Shown here: piece by piece, positions 8,539 through 15,437 of the stretch
Numbering within the stretch: the stretch's first letter is position 1
Layout of the letters: the number at the start of each line of letters is the position of its first letter
NCBI GenBank assembly: GCA_035505995.1
Contig: DATJQF010000115.1
Span: 1 to 16,794, forward strand
DNA from: DATJQF01 sp035505995
Lineage (GTDB): Bacteria; Bacteroidota; Bacteroidia; Bacteroidales; FEN-979
Length of the DNA: 16,794 nt
Direction: 5' to 3'
The notes under the pieces: model-generated
What the model saw: only the letters and a program-made list of their open reading frames with translations
Told to the model about the DNA's origin: nothing
The model's database searches: none
Made by a program: the position numbers and the translations under genes

Positions 8539-9288
8539 TTAAATGACTTTGGCTTCATTCTGCAGGAGCTCGACCAGTTGTTTCGGGTTTTCTGCGTCCA
8601 CGAATTTGCAGGCCGCGCGGGGCTTGGGCATCTCGAACCGGACCACTCCGGTCAGCGGATCCCCGGCAACAGGCTCTGAAACCCGGATCGGCTTGGTACG
8701 GGCGGTCATGATCCCCCTCATGGATGCGATCCTGGGTTCCCTGGCAATTCCCTTTTGCACGACGGCTACCAGCGGAACGGGAACCTGTACCTGTTCCTTG
8801 CCCCCGTCGATCTCCCGGTTCAGAAGGATATGCCCGTTTTCAACCCCGACGCTGGAAACGGCGGATACGGAGGGTATTCCCAGGAATTCCGCCAGCATCC
8901 CTCCCACGGTTGATCCATTGTAATCGCTGGATTCGATCCCGCACAGGATCAGGTCGAACGGGTTGTTCCGCACCACTTCGGCCAGCTGGAGCGCAACGAA
9001 GAAGGCATCCGAGGGTTCTGCGTTTACCCGGAAGGCATCGTCGGCACCGATGGCCAGGGCTTTCCGGATCGTAGGTTCCGATCCTACCGTTCCCACATGG
9101 GCCACGCTGACCGCGGTCACCCCGCTTGCCGGATCATCTTTCAGTTCCAGGGCCCGTGTCAGGGAAAGCTCATCCCAGGGGTTGATCACCCACTGGATCC
9201 CTGTCGCGTCCAGCTGGCTGAAATCAGGGACGAATTTAATTTTCGTGGTCGTATCCGGAACGTTGCTGATGCAAACCAATATTTTCAT
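8539..9288 (-). CDS. etfB: Electron transfer flavoprotein subunit beta
   Basis: EtfB is the small ETF subunit, which binds AMP in ordinary ETFs or a second flavin in bifurcating ones. It has 249 residues, the usual size. Seen features: NPWDELSL at 36-43; the nucleotide-binding stretch CGIESSDYNGSTVGGMLAE at 116-134; and the family signature from VAVVQKG to EPRIASMRGIMTARTKP at about 174-200. It is the first gene of the operon. The 101-bp gap to the upstream fabI stop carries a -7 box, so the operon probably starts here. The ATG at 9288 gives the typical MKILVCISNVPDTT start. Confidence 0.96.
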   Translation of the reverse strand: MKILVCISNVPDTTTKIKFVPDFSQLDATGIQWVINPWDELSLTRALELKDDPASGVTAVSVAHVGTVGSEPTIRKALAIGADDAFRVNAEPSDAFFVALQLAEVVRNNPFDLILCGIESSDYNGSTVGGMLAEFLGIPSVSAVSSVGVENGHILLNREIDGGKEQVQVPVPLVAVVQKGIAREPRIASMRGIMTARTKPIRVSEPVAGDPLTGVVRFEMPKPRAACKFVDAENPKQLVELLQNEAKVI

Positions 9289-9354
9289 TTACAGTCAGTT
9301 TAAATCAGATATTCAGGTAAGTTAATAAATAAAGATCCCCGGTAATTGCGGGTG

Positions 9355-9362
9355 CAAAGATA
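9355..9362 (-). promoter_or_regulatory. -7 box for the etfB operon
   Basis: Read on the minus strand, TATCTTTG matches TAnnTTTG exactly, between the fabI stop and the etfB ATG, and predicts a leader of about 60 nt. No TTTG lies at the right -33 distance; the stretch there reads TTTCG. The T8 run just upstream on the same strand (9369-9362) has no stem before it, so I do not call a fabI terminator. Confidence 0.45.
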
Positions 9363-9389
9363 AAAAAAAGGATCACGGGAAAAACGAAA

Positions 9390-10220
9390 TCATTCGTCCT
9401 CATCCAGGCACTTCCGGTACTGGGCCATGGCCTTGAAGCTCATGCCCATGCTGGAGAACCCGCCGTCGTGATAGATGTTCTGCATAGTGATCTTCCGGGA
9501 CAGGTCGGAGAACATGACCACACAGAATCCCGCGCATTCGTCGGCATCCGCGTTGCCCAGCGGGGACATCCTTTCCGTGAAGTCCATGAGCGCATCAATG
9601 CCTTTCACCCCTCCCCCCGCGGTGGTAAGGGTCGGCGACTGGGAAATGGTATTGATCCTGATATGCTTTTCCCGCCCGTATATATAACCAAAGCTGCGGC
9701 AGATGGATTCGAGCATGGCTTTGGCGTCGGCCATATCATTATACCGGTAGAGGGTCCGTTGGGAAGCGATATACGACATGGCCACCACCGAGCCCCATTC
9801 GTTGATGGCATCCAGCTTTTTTGCCACCTGCAGCATTTTATGGAACGACAGGGCCGAAATATCTATCGTCTTCTGGTAAAAATCGTAATCCAGGTCATCG
9901 TATTCCCGGCTCTTTCTGACGTTCATGGACATCGCGATGGAATGGAGGATAAAATCGATCCTGCCTCCGAGGACCTCCATCGATTTTTGAAAGACCTGCT
10001 CGAGATCCCGCGGGCTGGTCGCATCGGCCGGGATGATCACCGAGCCGCACTGTTCCGCCAGCTCTTTCAGCGCCCCGAAACGGATGGCGGCCGGGGTGTT
10101 GGAAAGGGTGAAGGCCGCCCCTTCCTCCCTGGACCGGGTCGCCACCTTCCAGGCCAGTGATTTTTCATCCAGTGCGCCGAAGATGATCCCTTTCTTACCC
10201 TGTAAAAGATTGTATCCCAT
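9390..10220 (-). CDS. fabI: Enoyl-[acyl-carrier-protein] reductase (NADH), FabI type
   Basis: FabI catalyses the last reduction of type II fatty-acid elongation in the cytoplasm. This 276-residue SDR protein keeps the FabI layout: the cofactor loop GALDEKSLAW at 15-24, HSIAMSMN at 93-100, and the catalytic set Y150 and Y160-x6-K167, which match E. coli Y146, Y156 and K163 in spacing. The active-site flap region ISQSPTLTTAGGGVKG is at 192-207. One oddity is that the position of E. coli Gly93, the classic triclosan/diazaborine resistance site, is Ala96 here. The gene follows recN by 22 bp and has a strong Shine-Dalgarno sequence. The C-terminus is slightly extended (CLDEDE). Confidence 0.96.
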   Translation of the reverse strand: MGYNLLQGKKGIIFGALDEKSLAWKVATRSREEGAAFTLSNTPAAIRFGALKELAEQCGSVIIPADATSPRDLEQVFQKSMEVLGGRIDFILHSIAMSMNVRKSREYDDLDYDFYQKTIDISALSFHKMLQVAKKLDAINEWGSVVAMSYIASQRTLYRYNDMADAKAMLESICRSFGYIYGREKHIRINTISQSPTLTTAGGGVKGIDALMDFTERMSPLGNADADECAGFCVVMFSDLSRKITMQNIYHDGGFSSMGMSFKAMAQYRKCLDEDE

Positions 10221-10222
10221 GG

Positions 10223-10232
10223 CTCCTCCCTT
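10223..10232 (-). promoter_or_regulatory. Strong Shine-Dalgarno site of fabI
   Basis: In the recN-fabI gap the minus strand reads AAGGGAGGAG directly before CC and the ATG, so the GGAGG core lies 4 nt from the start. Most other genes in this window have no such site, so fabI translation may be started independently of recN. It also supports the ATG at 10220. Confidence 0.7.
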
Positions 10233-10242
10233 ATATCAGTCC

Positions 10243-11895
10243 CTAATTTAACAGTTCCCTGGCAGCCTTGACCGCTGCCTGCGTTACTTTTTCATCGCTC
10301 ACCATCTTGGCGATCTCGTGCAGCCGTTCATTCCGGTTCAGCTTTTTGATCCGGGAACGCGCGGTACCATTGCCACTTTCCTTGTACACCCTGAAATGCG
10401 ATTCCCCTTTCCCGGCGATCTGCGGAAGGTGGGTGATCGCGATCACCTGCATGGTCGCACCCATGTCCTTCAGGATCGCACCGATCTTGCCGGCCACCTC
10501 CCCCGATACCCCGCTGTCGATCTCATCGAAGATGATCGTCGGCAGGAGGTTTTTCTGCGAGATCAGGGATTTAATGCTGAGCATCAGCCGGGAAAGCTCT
10601 CCGCCGGAGGCGATGCGCGTGATCTCATCCGGTTCGATGCCCTTGTTGGCGCTGAACAGGAAGCGCACCTTATCGGTGCCGTCCTTGGTCAGCTGACCGG
10701 TCGGGGTCAATTCCACCCTGAAACCGGCGTCCGGGATGGCCAGCCGGGCCAGCGACTCCAGTATCTTTTCCCCGATCTCCCCGGTGATCTTTTTGCGTGC
10801 GGCCGAGATCTTCTCCGCCATGGATTCCAGCCTTTGCCGGGCGGCAGCGGTATCCGCTTTCAGACGGTTGATGCGGTCTTCCAGCGTTCCGGTATTTCGT
10901 ACGCGTTCCTCCAGTTCCGTGCGGACAGAAAGAAGCTCCCGGACGGAAGCAACCCTGTGTTTCTTCTCCAGGCGGTAGATCAGGTCCAGGCGCTGGGTGA
11001 TCCGGTCCAGCTCTTCGGGGTCGTAGCGAACGTTCTCACCGAGCTTCCCGATCACGGAGGCAATATCCTTCAGGTCGATCAGGTCGCTGTCCAGCCTCTC
11101 GGAGATCTCCTTCAGCGACGACTGGTACGCCGACAGACGGCTGATCACAGCCAGCACCTCATTCAGCCCGTTCAGCAGGTTCCGGTCCCCTTCACTGAGC
11201 TCCTGCATCGCACGGTCCAGGCTGGTCTTGATCTCTTCCGCATGCGAAAGGACCTGGAGCTGTTCTTCCAGTTCCTCCTGCTCACCATCCCGGAGGGTGG
11301 AGGCGGAAAGCTCGTCCAGCAGGAAATGATAATAATCCCGGTCGGTTTTTGACCGCGAATCCTCCTCGAGGAGCTTTGCCAGCTCCTGTTGCTGCTCCAG
11401 GAACCTGCGGTAGGTTTCCCGGTACTCCTTTGCGGAGGCCAGGTTCCCCGCATAATTATCGAGAACGGAAAGCTGGAAATCGGAGTCGTTCAGGGTGGTG
11501 ATCGTGTGCTGGGAATGAATATTCACCAGGCGGTCGCCCAGGTCTTTCAGCAGGTTCAGGTTGACGGGGGTATCGTTCACAAATGCGCGGGATTTGCCGT
11601 TCGGGGCGATCTCCCTCCGCAGGATCAGGGTATCGTCGTAATCCAGTTCGGCCTCCCGGAACAGCTCTTCCATCTCATAGCCCCGGATGAGGAAGGTCCC
11701 TTCTACGATGCATTTGCGATCCGGGTCCAGCAGCACGGAAGTCTCCGCCCGCTGGCCAAGGATCAGTGACAGGGCGCCCAGCAGGATCGACTTCCCGGCG
11801 CCGGTCTCCCCGGTGATCACGGTGAACCCGCCGGAAAGGCCGATCTCCAGCTCATCGATCAGGGCATAATTCTCTATGGTGAGTTTTACCAGCAT
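10243..11895 (-). CDS. recN: DNA repair protein RecN
   Basis: RecN is an SMC-like ATPase that helps double-strand-break repair by recombination. The 550-residue length is standard. The N-terminal ATPase lobe has Walker A GETGAGKS at 29-36 and the IHSQH block at 126-130. Residues from about 150 to 370 form a long charged helical region, the expected short coiled coil. The C-terminal lobe has the ABC signature SGGELSRL at 430-437, Walker B IIFDEID at 454-460 and the H-loop THLPQIA at 488-494. It lies 42 bp after the DUF4835 gene and 22 bp before fabI on the same strand. No LexA-type box was recognised upstream. Confidence 0.97.
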   Translation of the reverse strand: MLVKLTIENYALIDELEIGLSGGFTVITGETGAGKSILLGALSLILGQRAETSVLLDPDRKCIVEGTFLIRGYEMEELFREAELDYDDTLILRREIAPNGKSRAFVNDTPVNLNLLKDLGDRLVNIHSQHTITTLNDSDFQLSVLDNYAGNLASAKEYRETYRRFLEQQQELAKLLEEDSRSKTDRDYYHFLLDELSASTLRDGEQEELEEQLQVLSHAEEIKTSLDRAMQELSEGDRNLLNGLNEVLAVISRLSAYQSSLKEISERLDSDLIDLKDIASVIGKLGENVRYDPEELDRITQRLDLIYRLEKKHRVASVRELLSVRTELEERVRNTGTLEDRINRLKADTAAARQRLESMAEKISAARKKITGEIGEKILESLARLAIPDAGFRVELTPTGQLTKDGTDKVRFLFSANKGIEPDEITRIASGGELSRLMLSIKSLISQKNLLPTIIFDEIDSGVSGEVAGKIGAILKDMGATMQVIAITHLPQIAGKGESHFRVYKESGNGTARSRIKKLNRNERLHEIAKMVSDEKVTQAAVKAARELLN

Positions 11896-11915
11896 GGAAC
11901 GGGTTTCCCCCGGTA

Positions 11916-11923
11916 CAAATGTA
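11916..11923 (-). promoter_or_regulatory. Possible internal -7 box for recN
   Basis: The minus strand reads TACATTTG, an exact TAnnTTTG match, in the 42-bp gap before recN. A start a few bases downstream would give a leader near 15 nt. No TTTG is seen at -33, where the end of the DUF4835 gene lies, so recN-fabI may or may not have its own promoter. Confidence 0.35.
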
Positions 11924-11937
11924 AGAATGAAAACGCA

Positions 11938-12843
11938 TTAATTGCCCTGGAGGATCGTCTGGTATTTGGAGCTGTTGGCAGGATCGATCTCTTTCAGGAG
12001 GTTGGCTACGGTAGTTTTTTCCATCGGCGGCACCCTCTGGTCGGAATAAATATTCACCAGCTCATCCCTTTTGGCGTCCAGGATCAGGCGAAGGGCCATG
12101 ATATCGGGCCTTTCATCGTAAATGGTCTTGAGCAGGTTCAGGCTCTCCGTAATGGCTGCCCGGCCCTGGTCCACTTTTTCGTACATCATGTCGAGACCGT
12201 TGCGGTGATACTGGTACATGAAATTGCGGAGCTCGGAATTGGCCGGATTCAGAAAATTTTCCACCAGCCAGTACCGGTTGTTCTGGCTCTCATATCCTTT
12301 CCATCCCGTCTCCTGGGAGTTCTGGGCGGCGGTCACGACGTCCTGTGCTTTCTGGAGGTATACGGTCCCGCCGTTAGGCGCAAACGAATCAAATTCCAGC
12401 CCCAGGAAAACGTAGATATAGTATGCCAGGACGGAAGTGAGGTTCGAGGTAAAGGTCCCGTCATTATAATCCAGCGGCTGGTATTCCACGTATCCGAACG
12501 CAAAATCCTTATCGACATAGTTCAGCAGAACGGTGTTATAGGCGGTATTCAGGACCGGCCGGCGCAGGACGAGGTTCAGGGATCCCTTGAAGGCATCGGC
12601 GCTGAGCCGTTCGCTGATCGTGATCAGGATGGTGCATTCAATGCGTTCTTCCGTGCGGAAATTGTTATTGGACCATTTCCGGCTGTTGATGAATTCGTAT
12701 ATCGCATTCTGCATCGTCTGGAAGACCTGCTTGTCGGTCCCCTCCACCTGGGAGGAAGTCACCGAGACCTGGCAGTTCAACTCCTGGGCGATGCCGGTTG
12801 CCGAAAGAAGGAGCGTGGTCAGGAACAGAATGATCTTTTTCAT
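11938..12843 (-). CDS. DUF4835 family secreted protein
   Basis: This 301-residue protein belongs, as far as I recognise, to DUF4835, a Bacteroidetes family of unknown function. It begins with a clear Sec signal peptide: MKK, a hydrophobic core to about residue 16, and a likely cut after GIAQ at residue 20, so the mature protein would be periplasmic. No lipobox is present. Further on come aromatic-rich stretches such as YVEYQPLDYND and LAYYIYVFLGLEFDSF. The frame is open to an ATG at 12885, but that would place the start inside coaBC; the ATG at 12843 gives the signal peptide directly and leaves a 4-bp gap after the coaBC stop, so the two are probably translationally coupled. Function is not known. 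Its place between coaBC and recN is an order I recall from many genomes of the phylum. Confidence 0.85.
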   Translation of the reverse strand: MKKIILFLTTLLLSATGIAQELNCQVSVTSSQVEGTDKQVFQTMQNAIYEFINSRKWSNNNFRTEERIECTILITISERLSADAFKGSLNLVLRRPVLNTAYNTVLLNYVDKDFAFGYVEYQPLDYNDGTFTSNLTSVLAYYIYVFLGLEFDSFAPNGGTVYLQKAQDVVTAAQNSQETGWKGYESQNNRYWLVENFLNPANSELRNFMYQYHRNGLDMMYEKVDQGRAAITESLNLLKTIYDERPDIMALRLILDAKRDELVNIYSDQRVPPMEKTTVANLLKEIDPANSSKYQTILQGN

Positions 12844-12847
12844 CGGG

Positions 12848-14041
12848 TCACAAGGTTTGAAGGGCATTGAAGATATCGGCGGCAACTTCTTTTTTGGATT
12901 TCAGCTTACCCCGGACCACCCGGCCGTTCTTCAGGAGAAGGGTCACTTTGTTGGTAAGTGACTCAAATCCCGCTCCGGGGTCGTTCAGGGTGTTCAGGAC
13001 GACCATGTCAAGATTCTTTTCTTTCAGCTTTTTCCGGGCGTTCTCCATTTCATGATCGGTCTCCAGGGAAAATCCCACGATCAGCTGGCGCTTTTTCTTC
13101 TTTGCGGCCAGTTCTTTCAGGATATCCGGAGCCGGTTCCAGCTTCAAGGTCAGGTCTGTGCCGGATTTCTTGATCTTTTTCGCTCCCGGGTGAGGGACCC
13201 TGTAATCGGAAACGGCGGCTGCCATGACGATGATATCCGCTGCCGGTGCAGCGAGCAGGCATTCCTGCCGGAGTTCTTCTGCCGTGCCGATCCGGATCAC
13301 CCGGATCCCGGGAAGCACCGGCTCCAGGGATGACGGACCCAGCAACAGGGTCACCGCTCCTCCCCTCCCGGCCGCTTCTTCCGCCAGGGCCACGCCCATC
13401 AGGCCGGAGGAACGGTTCCCGATGAATCTCACGGGATCGATCGGTTCCTGCGTGGGACCGGCGGTCACCAGGATCTTTTTCCCTTTAAATTCCTCTTTTT
13501 TTTTAAAGAAATCCCGGAGCGTTGCCAGGATGTTTTCCGGCTCCGCCATTCTTCCCGGTCCGGAGAGGCCGCTGGCCAGTTCACCGGTTTGCGGCTCGAT
13601 CAGATTATTCCCGAAGGAGCGCAGCAGGGCAATGTTCTGTTGCGTGGTGGGATGCAGGTACATATCGAGATCCATCGCCGGGGCAAAGAAGACCGGGCAT
13701 TTCGCGGAGAGGTAAGCGGTCACCAGGAAGTTGTCGGCGATGCCATGCGCCATTTTCCCCAGGGTATTGGCAGTGACCGGGGCCAGGAGCAGCACATCGG
13801 CCCAGGTGCCCAGTTCCACGTGGCTGTTCCAGGATCCGTCGGCCTTGGTAAAGGGCTCGATGATCACCGGGTGCCTGGACAGCGTGGAGAGCGTCAGCGG
13901 GGTAACAAAGTCCCTGGAGGCCGGGGTCATCATAACGATCACCTCGGCTTCTTCCCGGATCAGTAGCCTTACCAGGAACGGGATCTTGTAGGCGGCGATG
14001 CTGCCGGTAACGCCGATGACGATCTTTTTACCTTTCAGCAT
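12848..14041 (-). CDS. coaBC: Bifunctional phosphopantothenoylcysteine decarboxylase/phosphopantothenate-cysteine ligase
   Basis: CoaBC joins cysteine to 4'-phosphopantothenate and decarboxylates the product to 4'-phosphopantetheine, two steps of coenzyme A synthesis. It has 397 residues. The CoaC flavoprotein domain (1-180) shows VTGSIAAYK at 11-19, catalytic His74 in NSHVELG, and PAMDLDMY at 121-128, where E. coli has PAMN. The substrate-clamp loop reads ASGLSGPGRM at 156-165, so the E. coli Cys158 position is Ser157. The CoaB domain (186-397) shows TAGPTQEPIDPVRFIGN at 193-209, AAAVSDYR at 274-281 and KKIKK at 288-292. SSGLMG at 211-216 replaces the usual SSGKMG. It sits 11 bp after rpoZ and 4 bp before the DUF4835 gene. 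Confidence 0.95.
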   Translation of the reverse strand: MLKGKKIVIGVTGSIAAYKIPFLVRLLIREEAEVIVMMTPASRDFVTPLTLSTLSRHPVIIEPFTKADGSWNSHVELGTWADVLLLAPVTANTLGKMAHGIADNFLVTAYLSAKCPVFFAPAMDLDMYLHPTTQQNIALLRSFGNNLIEPQTGELASGLSGPGRMAEPENILATLRDFFKKKEEFKGKKILVTAGPTQEPIDPVRFIGNRSSGLMGVALAEEAAGRGGAVTLLLGPSSLEPVLPGIRVIRIGTAEELRQECLLAAPAADIIVMAAAVSDYRVPHPGAKKIKKSGTDLTLKLEPAPDILKELAAKKKKRQLIVGFSLETDHEMENARKKLKEKNLDMVVLNTLNDPGAGFESLTNKVTLLLKNGRVVRGKLKSKKEVAADIFNALQTL

Positions 14042-14052
14042 GGGGTTCCGGG

Positions 14053-14388
14053 TTAGAACTCGTCCGGCTTCTCTTTATGCGGATTCCGGAAATAAACCTC
14101 GTCGTTCAGGAATTCATGAACGGAGATGAGCGAGGGTTTGGGAAGATGTTCGTAATACTTGGCAATCTCAATCTGTTCGCGGTTCTCGAAGACTTCTTCC
14201 AGGTTGTCCGTTGTGCTGGCGAATTCGGAGATTTTCTGGTTGAGCTCCTCCTTCATTTCCAAAGAAATCTGGTTGGCCCGCTTGGAAAGAATGGAAACGG
14301 TCTCATAGAGGTTACCGGTTCCCCGGGTGAAATCTTCGATGTTCCGCGTCACCGCGATACTGTCCGTCTTGATCTTTTTATAATCCAT
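14053..14388 (-). CDS. rpoZ: RNA polymerase omega subunit, Bacteroidetes Rpb6 type
   Basis: Omega helps assemble RNA polymerase by holding the beta' subunit. The 111-residue protein matches the Bacteroidetes form I know by heart in several blocks: start MDYKKIKTDS, TGNLYETVSILSKRANQIS at 24-42, FASTTDNLEEVFENREQIEI at 56-75, and YYEHLPKPSLI at 78-88, followed by a short acidic tail. It begins 7 bp after the bamD stop and ends 11 bp before coaBC, so the three are surely one transcript. Confidence 0.92.
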   Translation of the reverse strand: MDYKKIKTDSIAVTRNIEDFTRGTGNLYETVSILSKRANQISLEMKEELNQKISEFASTTDNLEEVFENREQIEIAKYYEHLPKPSLISVHEFLNDEVYFRNPHKEKPDEF

Positions 14389-14395
14389 CCGTTAT

Positions 14396-15238
14396 TTATT
14401 GTTTGGTGTTTTCACTGGTTTGTTTTGCTTTCCGGGTCAGCGCCCCGATCCGGTCCACCTCGTTCTGGGCTTTCACCTTCATGCTGTTCAGCTCCGGCAG
14501 GTACTTGCTGGAGGGGAACATCTGCACGAGGTCGTTCAGCGTGGCAAACGCTTTGCCGTATCGTTCCTTCTTCTTCTGATCCACGCTGGAATATGCGTAT
14601 TTGTAATAGCTTTTGAATGTCAGGTAAAGGATATCCTCCTTGCGGGCTGTCTCCGGGTATTCTTTGAGGATGTTGTTCAGGCAGGTGATCGCTGCGATAT
14701 ATTCATCCATCCGGTAGTACATTTTCGCGATCTTATAATCCTTGAACTCAAGTTTGCTCCGGAGCTTATCGATCAGGTCGTTGCATTCAGGGATCCTGGA
14801 ACTCGTTGGATAGGTATTGATAAAGAGCTGCAGATCCTTGATCGCATCATAGGTATTCGACTGGTCCAGGTAATAGTCGGCCGAATTCAGGAAATTGCAG
14901 TAGGCGCTCATGAACATGCATTCTTCCGCTTCCCGGGTGTTGGGGAAATTATTCGCGAACCTTTTGAAATAATAGGCCCCCAGCGTATAATCCTTCTGGT
15001 AGTAATAGCAATAGGCGTAATAATAATAGATCTTCTGCGATTTCTCGCTGGTCCGCATCACGCCCATCAGCTGGTCAAATAGTTGCAGCGCCCGGGAATA
15101 ATCCTTCTCATTGTACATCTTGAGGGCGGCCTCGTATTTTGCGTCCGGCTCGCCATTCTTGAGAATTTTCTGGAAACTGCATGAAGTCACTAGATAAACA
15201 AGCAAAACGAGAAGGAAGAGCGAGGTTCCTTTTTTCAT
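14396..15238 (-). CDS. bamD: Outer membrane protein assembly factor BamD (lipoprotein)
   Basis: BamD is an outer-membrane lipoprotein with TPR repeats that works with BamA in folding beta-barrel proteins. The 280-residue protein starts with MKKG, a hydrophobic stretch, and the lipobox LVTSC with Cys20 as the lipidated residue, followed by Ser, which fits outer-membrane sorting. Tyrosine-rich TPR-like helices follow, for example ALKMYNEKDYSRALQLFDQL, IYYYYAYCYYYQKDYTLGAYYF, and a final YGKAFATLNDLVQMFPSSKY. The C-terminus is short, polar and basic. It is the first gene of the housekeeping run. A good Bacteroidetes promoter lies directly before its ATG, which implies a leader of almost zero length. 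Confidence 0.92.
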   Translation of the reverse strand: MKKGTSLFLLVLLVYLVTSCSFQKILKNGEPDAKYEAALKMYNEKDYSRALQLFDQLMGVMRTSEKSQKIYYYYAYCYYYQKDYTLGAYYFKRFANNFPNTREAEECMFMSAYCNFLNSADYYLDQSNTYDAIKDLQLFINTYPTSSRIPECNDLIDKLRSKLEFKDYKIAKMYYRMDEYIAAITCLNNILKEYPETARKEDILYLTFKSYYKYAYSSVDQKKKERYGKAFATLNDLVQMFPSSKYLPELNSMKVKAQNEVDRIGALTRKAKQTSENTKQ

Positions 15239-15243
15239 GGGCG

Positions 15244-15276
15244 CAAAATTACGATTTTTTATTGAATCACAACAAA
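15244..15276 (-). promoter_or_regulatory. Promoter of the bamD operon
   Basis: On the minus strand, TTTG (15276-15273) is followed after 21 nt by TAATTTTG (15251-15244), which fits the Bacteroidetes TTTG-19/21-TAnnTTTG pattern in sequence and spacing. The -7 box ends 5 bp before the bamD ATG, so transcription would begin at or within a few bases of the start codon. Confidence 0.6.
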
Positions 15277-15329
15277 TTATTACCGGGAGAAAGGCCTGAT
15301 TATAACGATCGGGGCCCCCTGATTAGTAT

Positions 15330-15371
15330 AACCGGTTGCCGGTTCAAAAAGAGATCCCGGCAATATTTTTT
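15330..15371 (+). other. Overlapping hairpins and T tract upstream of the PLP enzyme gene
   Basis: Two stems share bases and cannot form together. The first is AACCGG (15330-15335) with CCGGTT (15339-15344), loop TTG. The second is TTGCCGG (15336-15342) with CCGGCAA (15357-15363), loop of 14 nt. The second is followed at once by TATTTTTT, like a plus-strand intrinsic terminator with its competing stem. It lies between two divergent genes, with a promoter-like box downstream of it, so its role is open. Confidence 0.4.
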
Positions 15372-15388
15372 AATCCCTGCCAAAGTGC

Positions 15389-15396
15389 TAATTTTG
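15389..15396 (+). promoter_or_regulatory. -7 box for the PLP enzyme gene
   Basis: TAATTTTG matches TAnnTTTG exactly, 42 bp before the GTG start at 15438. At the -33 distance (19 nt upstream) the sequence is TTTT, part of the T tract of the hairpin element, which is close to TTTG. This also argues that the coding region starts after this point. Confidence 0.45.
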
Positions 15397-15437
15397 CCCG
15401 CAGGAAAATCAGACAAGTCAAACTAATACCTACCAAG

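Noticed and set aside
9288..9354. A riboswitch or structured leader in the etfB 5' region
   Set aside because: Only a 4-bp CCCG/CGGG pairing could be drawn, and no known riboswitch core was recognised.
9362..9390. An intrinsic terminator of fabI using the T8 run at 9369-9362 (minus strand)
   Set aside because: No stem of useful length precedes the T run; the stretch is better explained as part of the etfB promoter region.
15181..15426. An 81-codon plus-strand frame across the bamD start and the spacer
   Set aside because: It runs antisense through the bamD signal peptide and through both promoters, and has no protein-like features.
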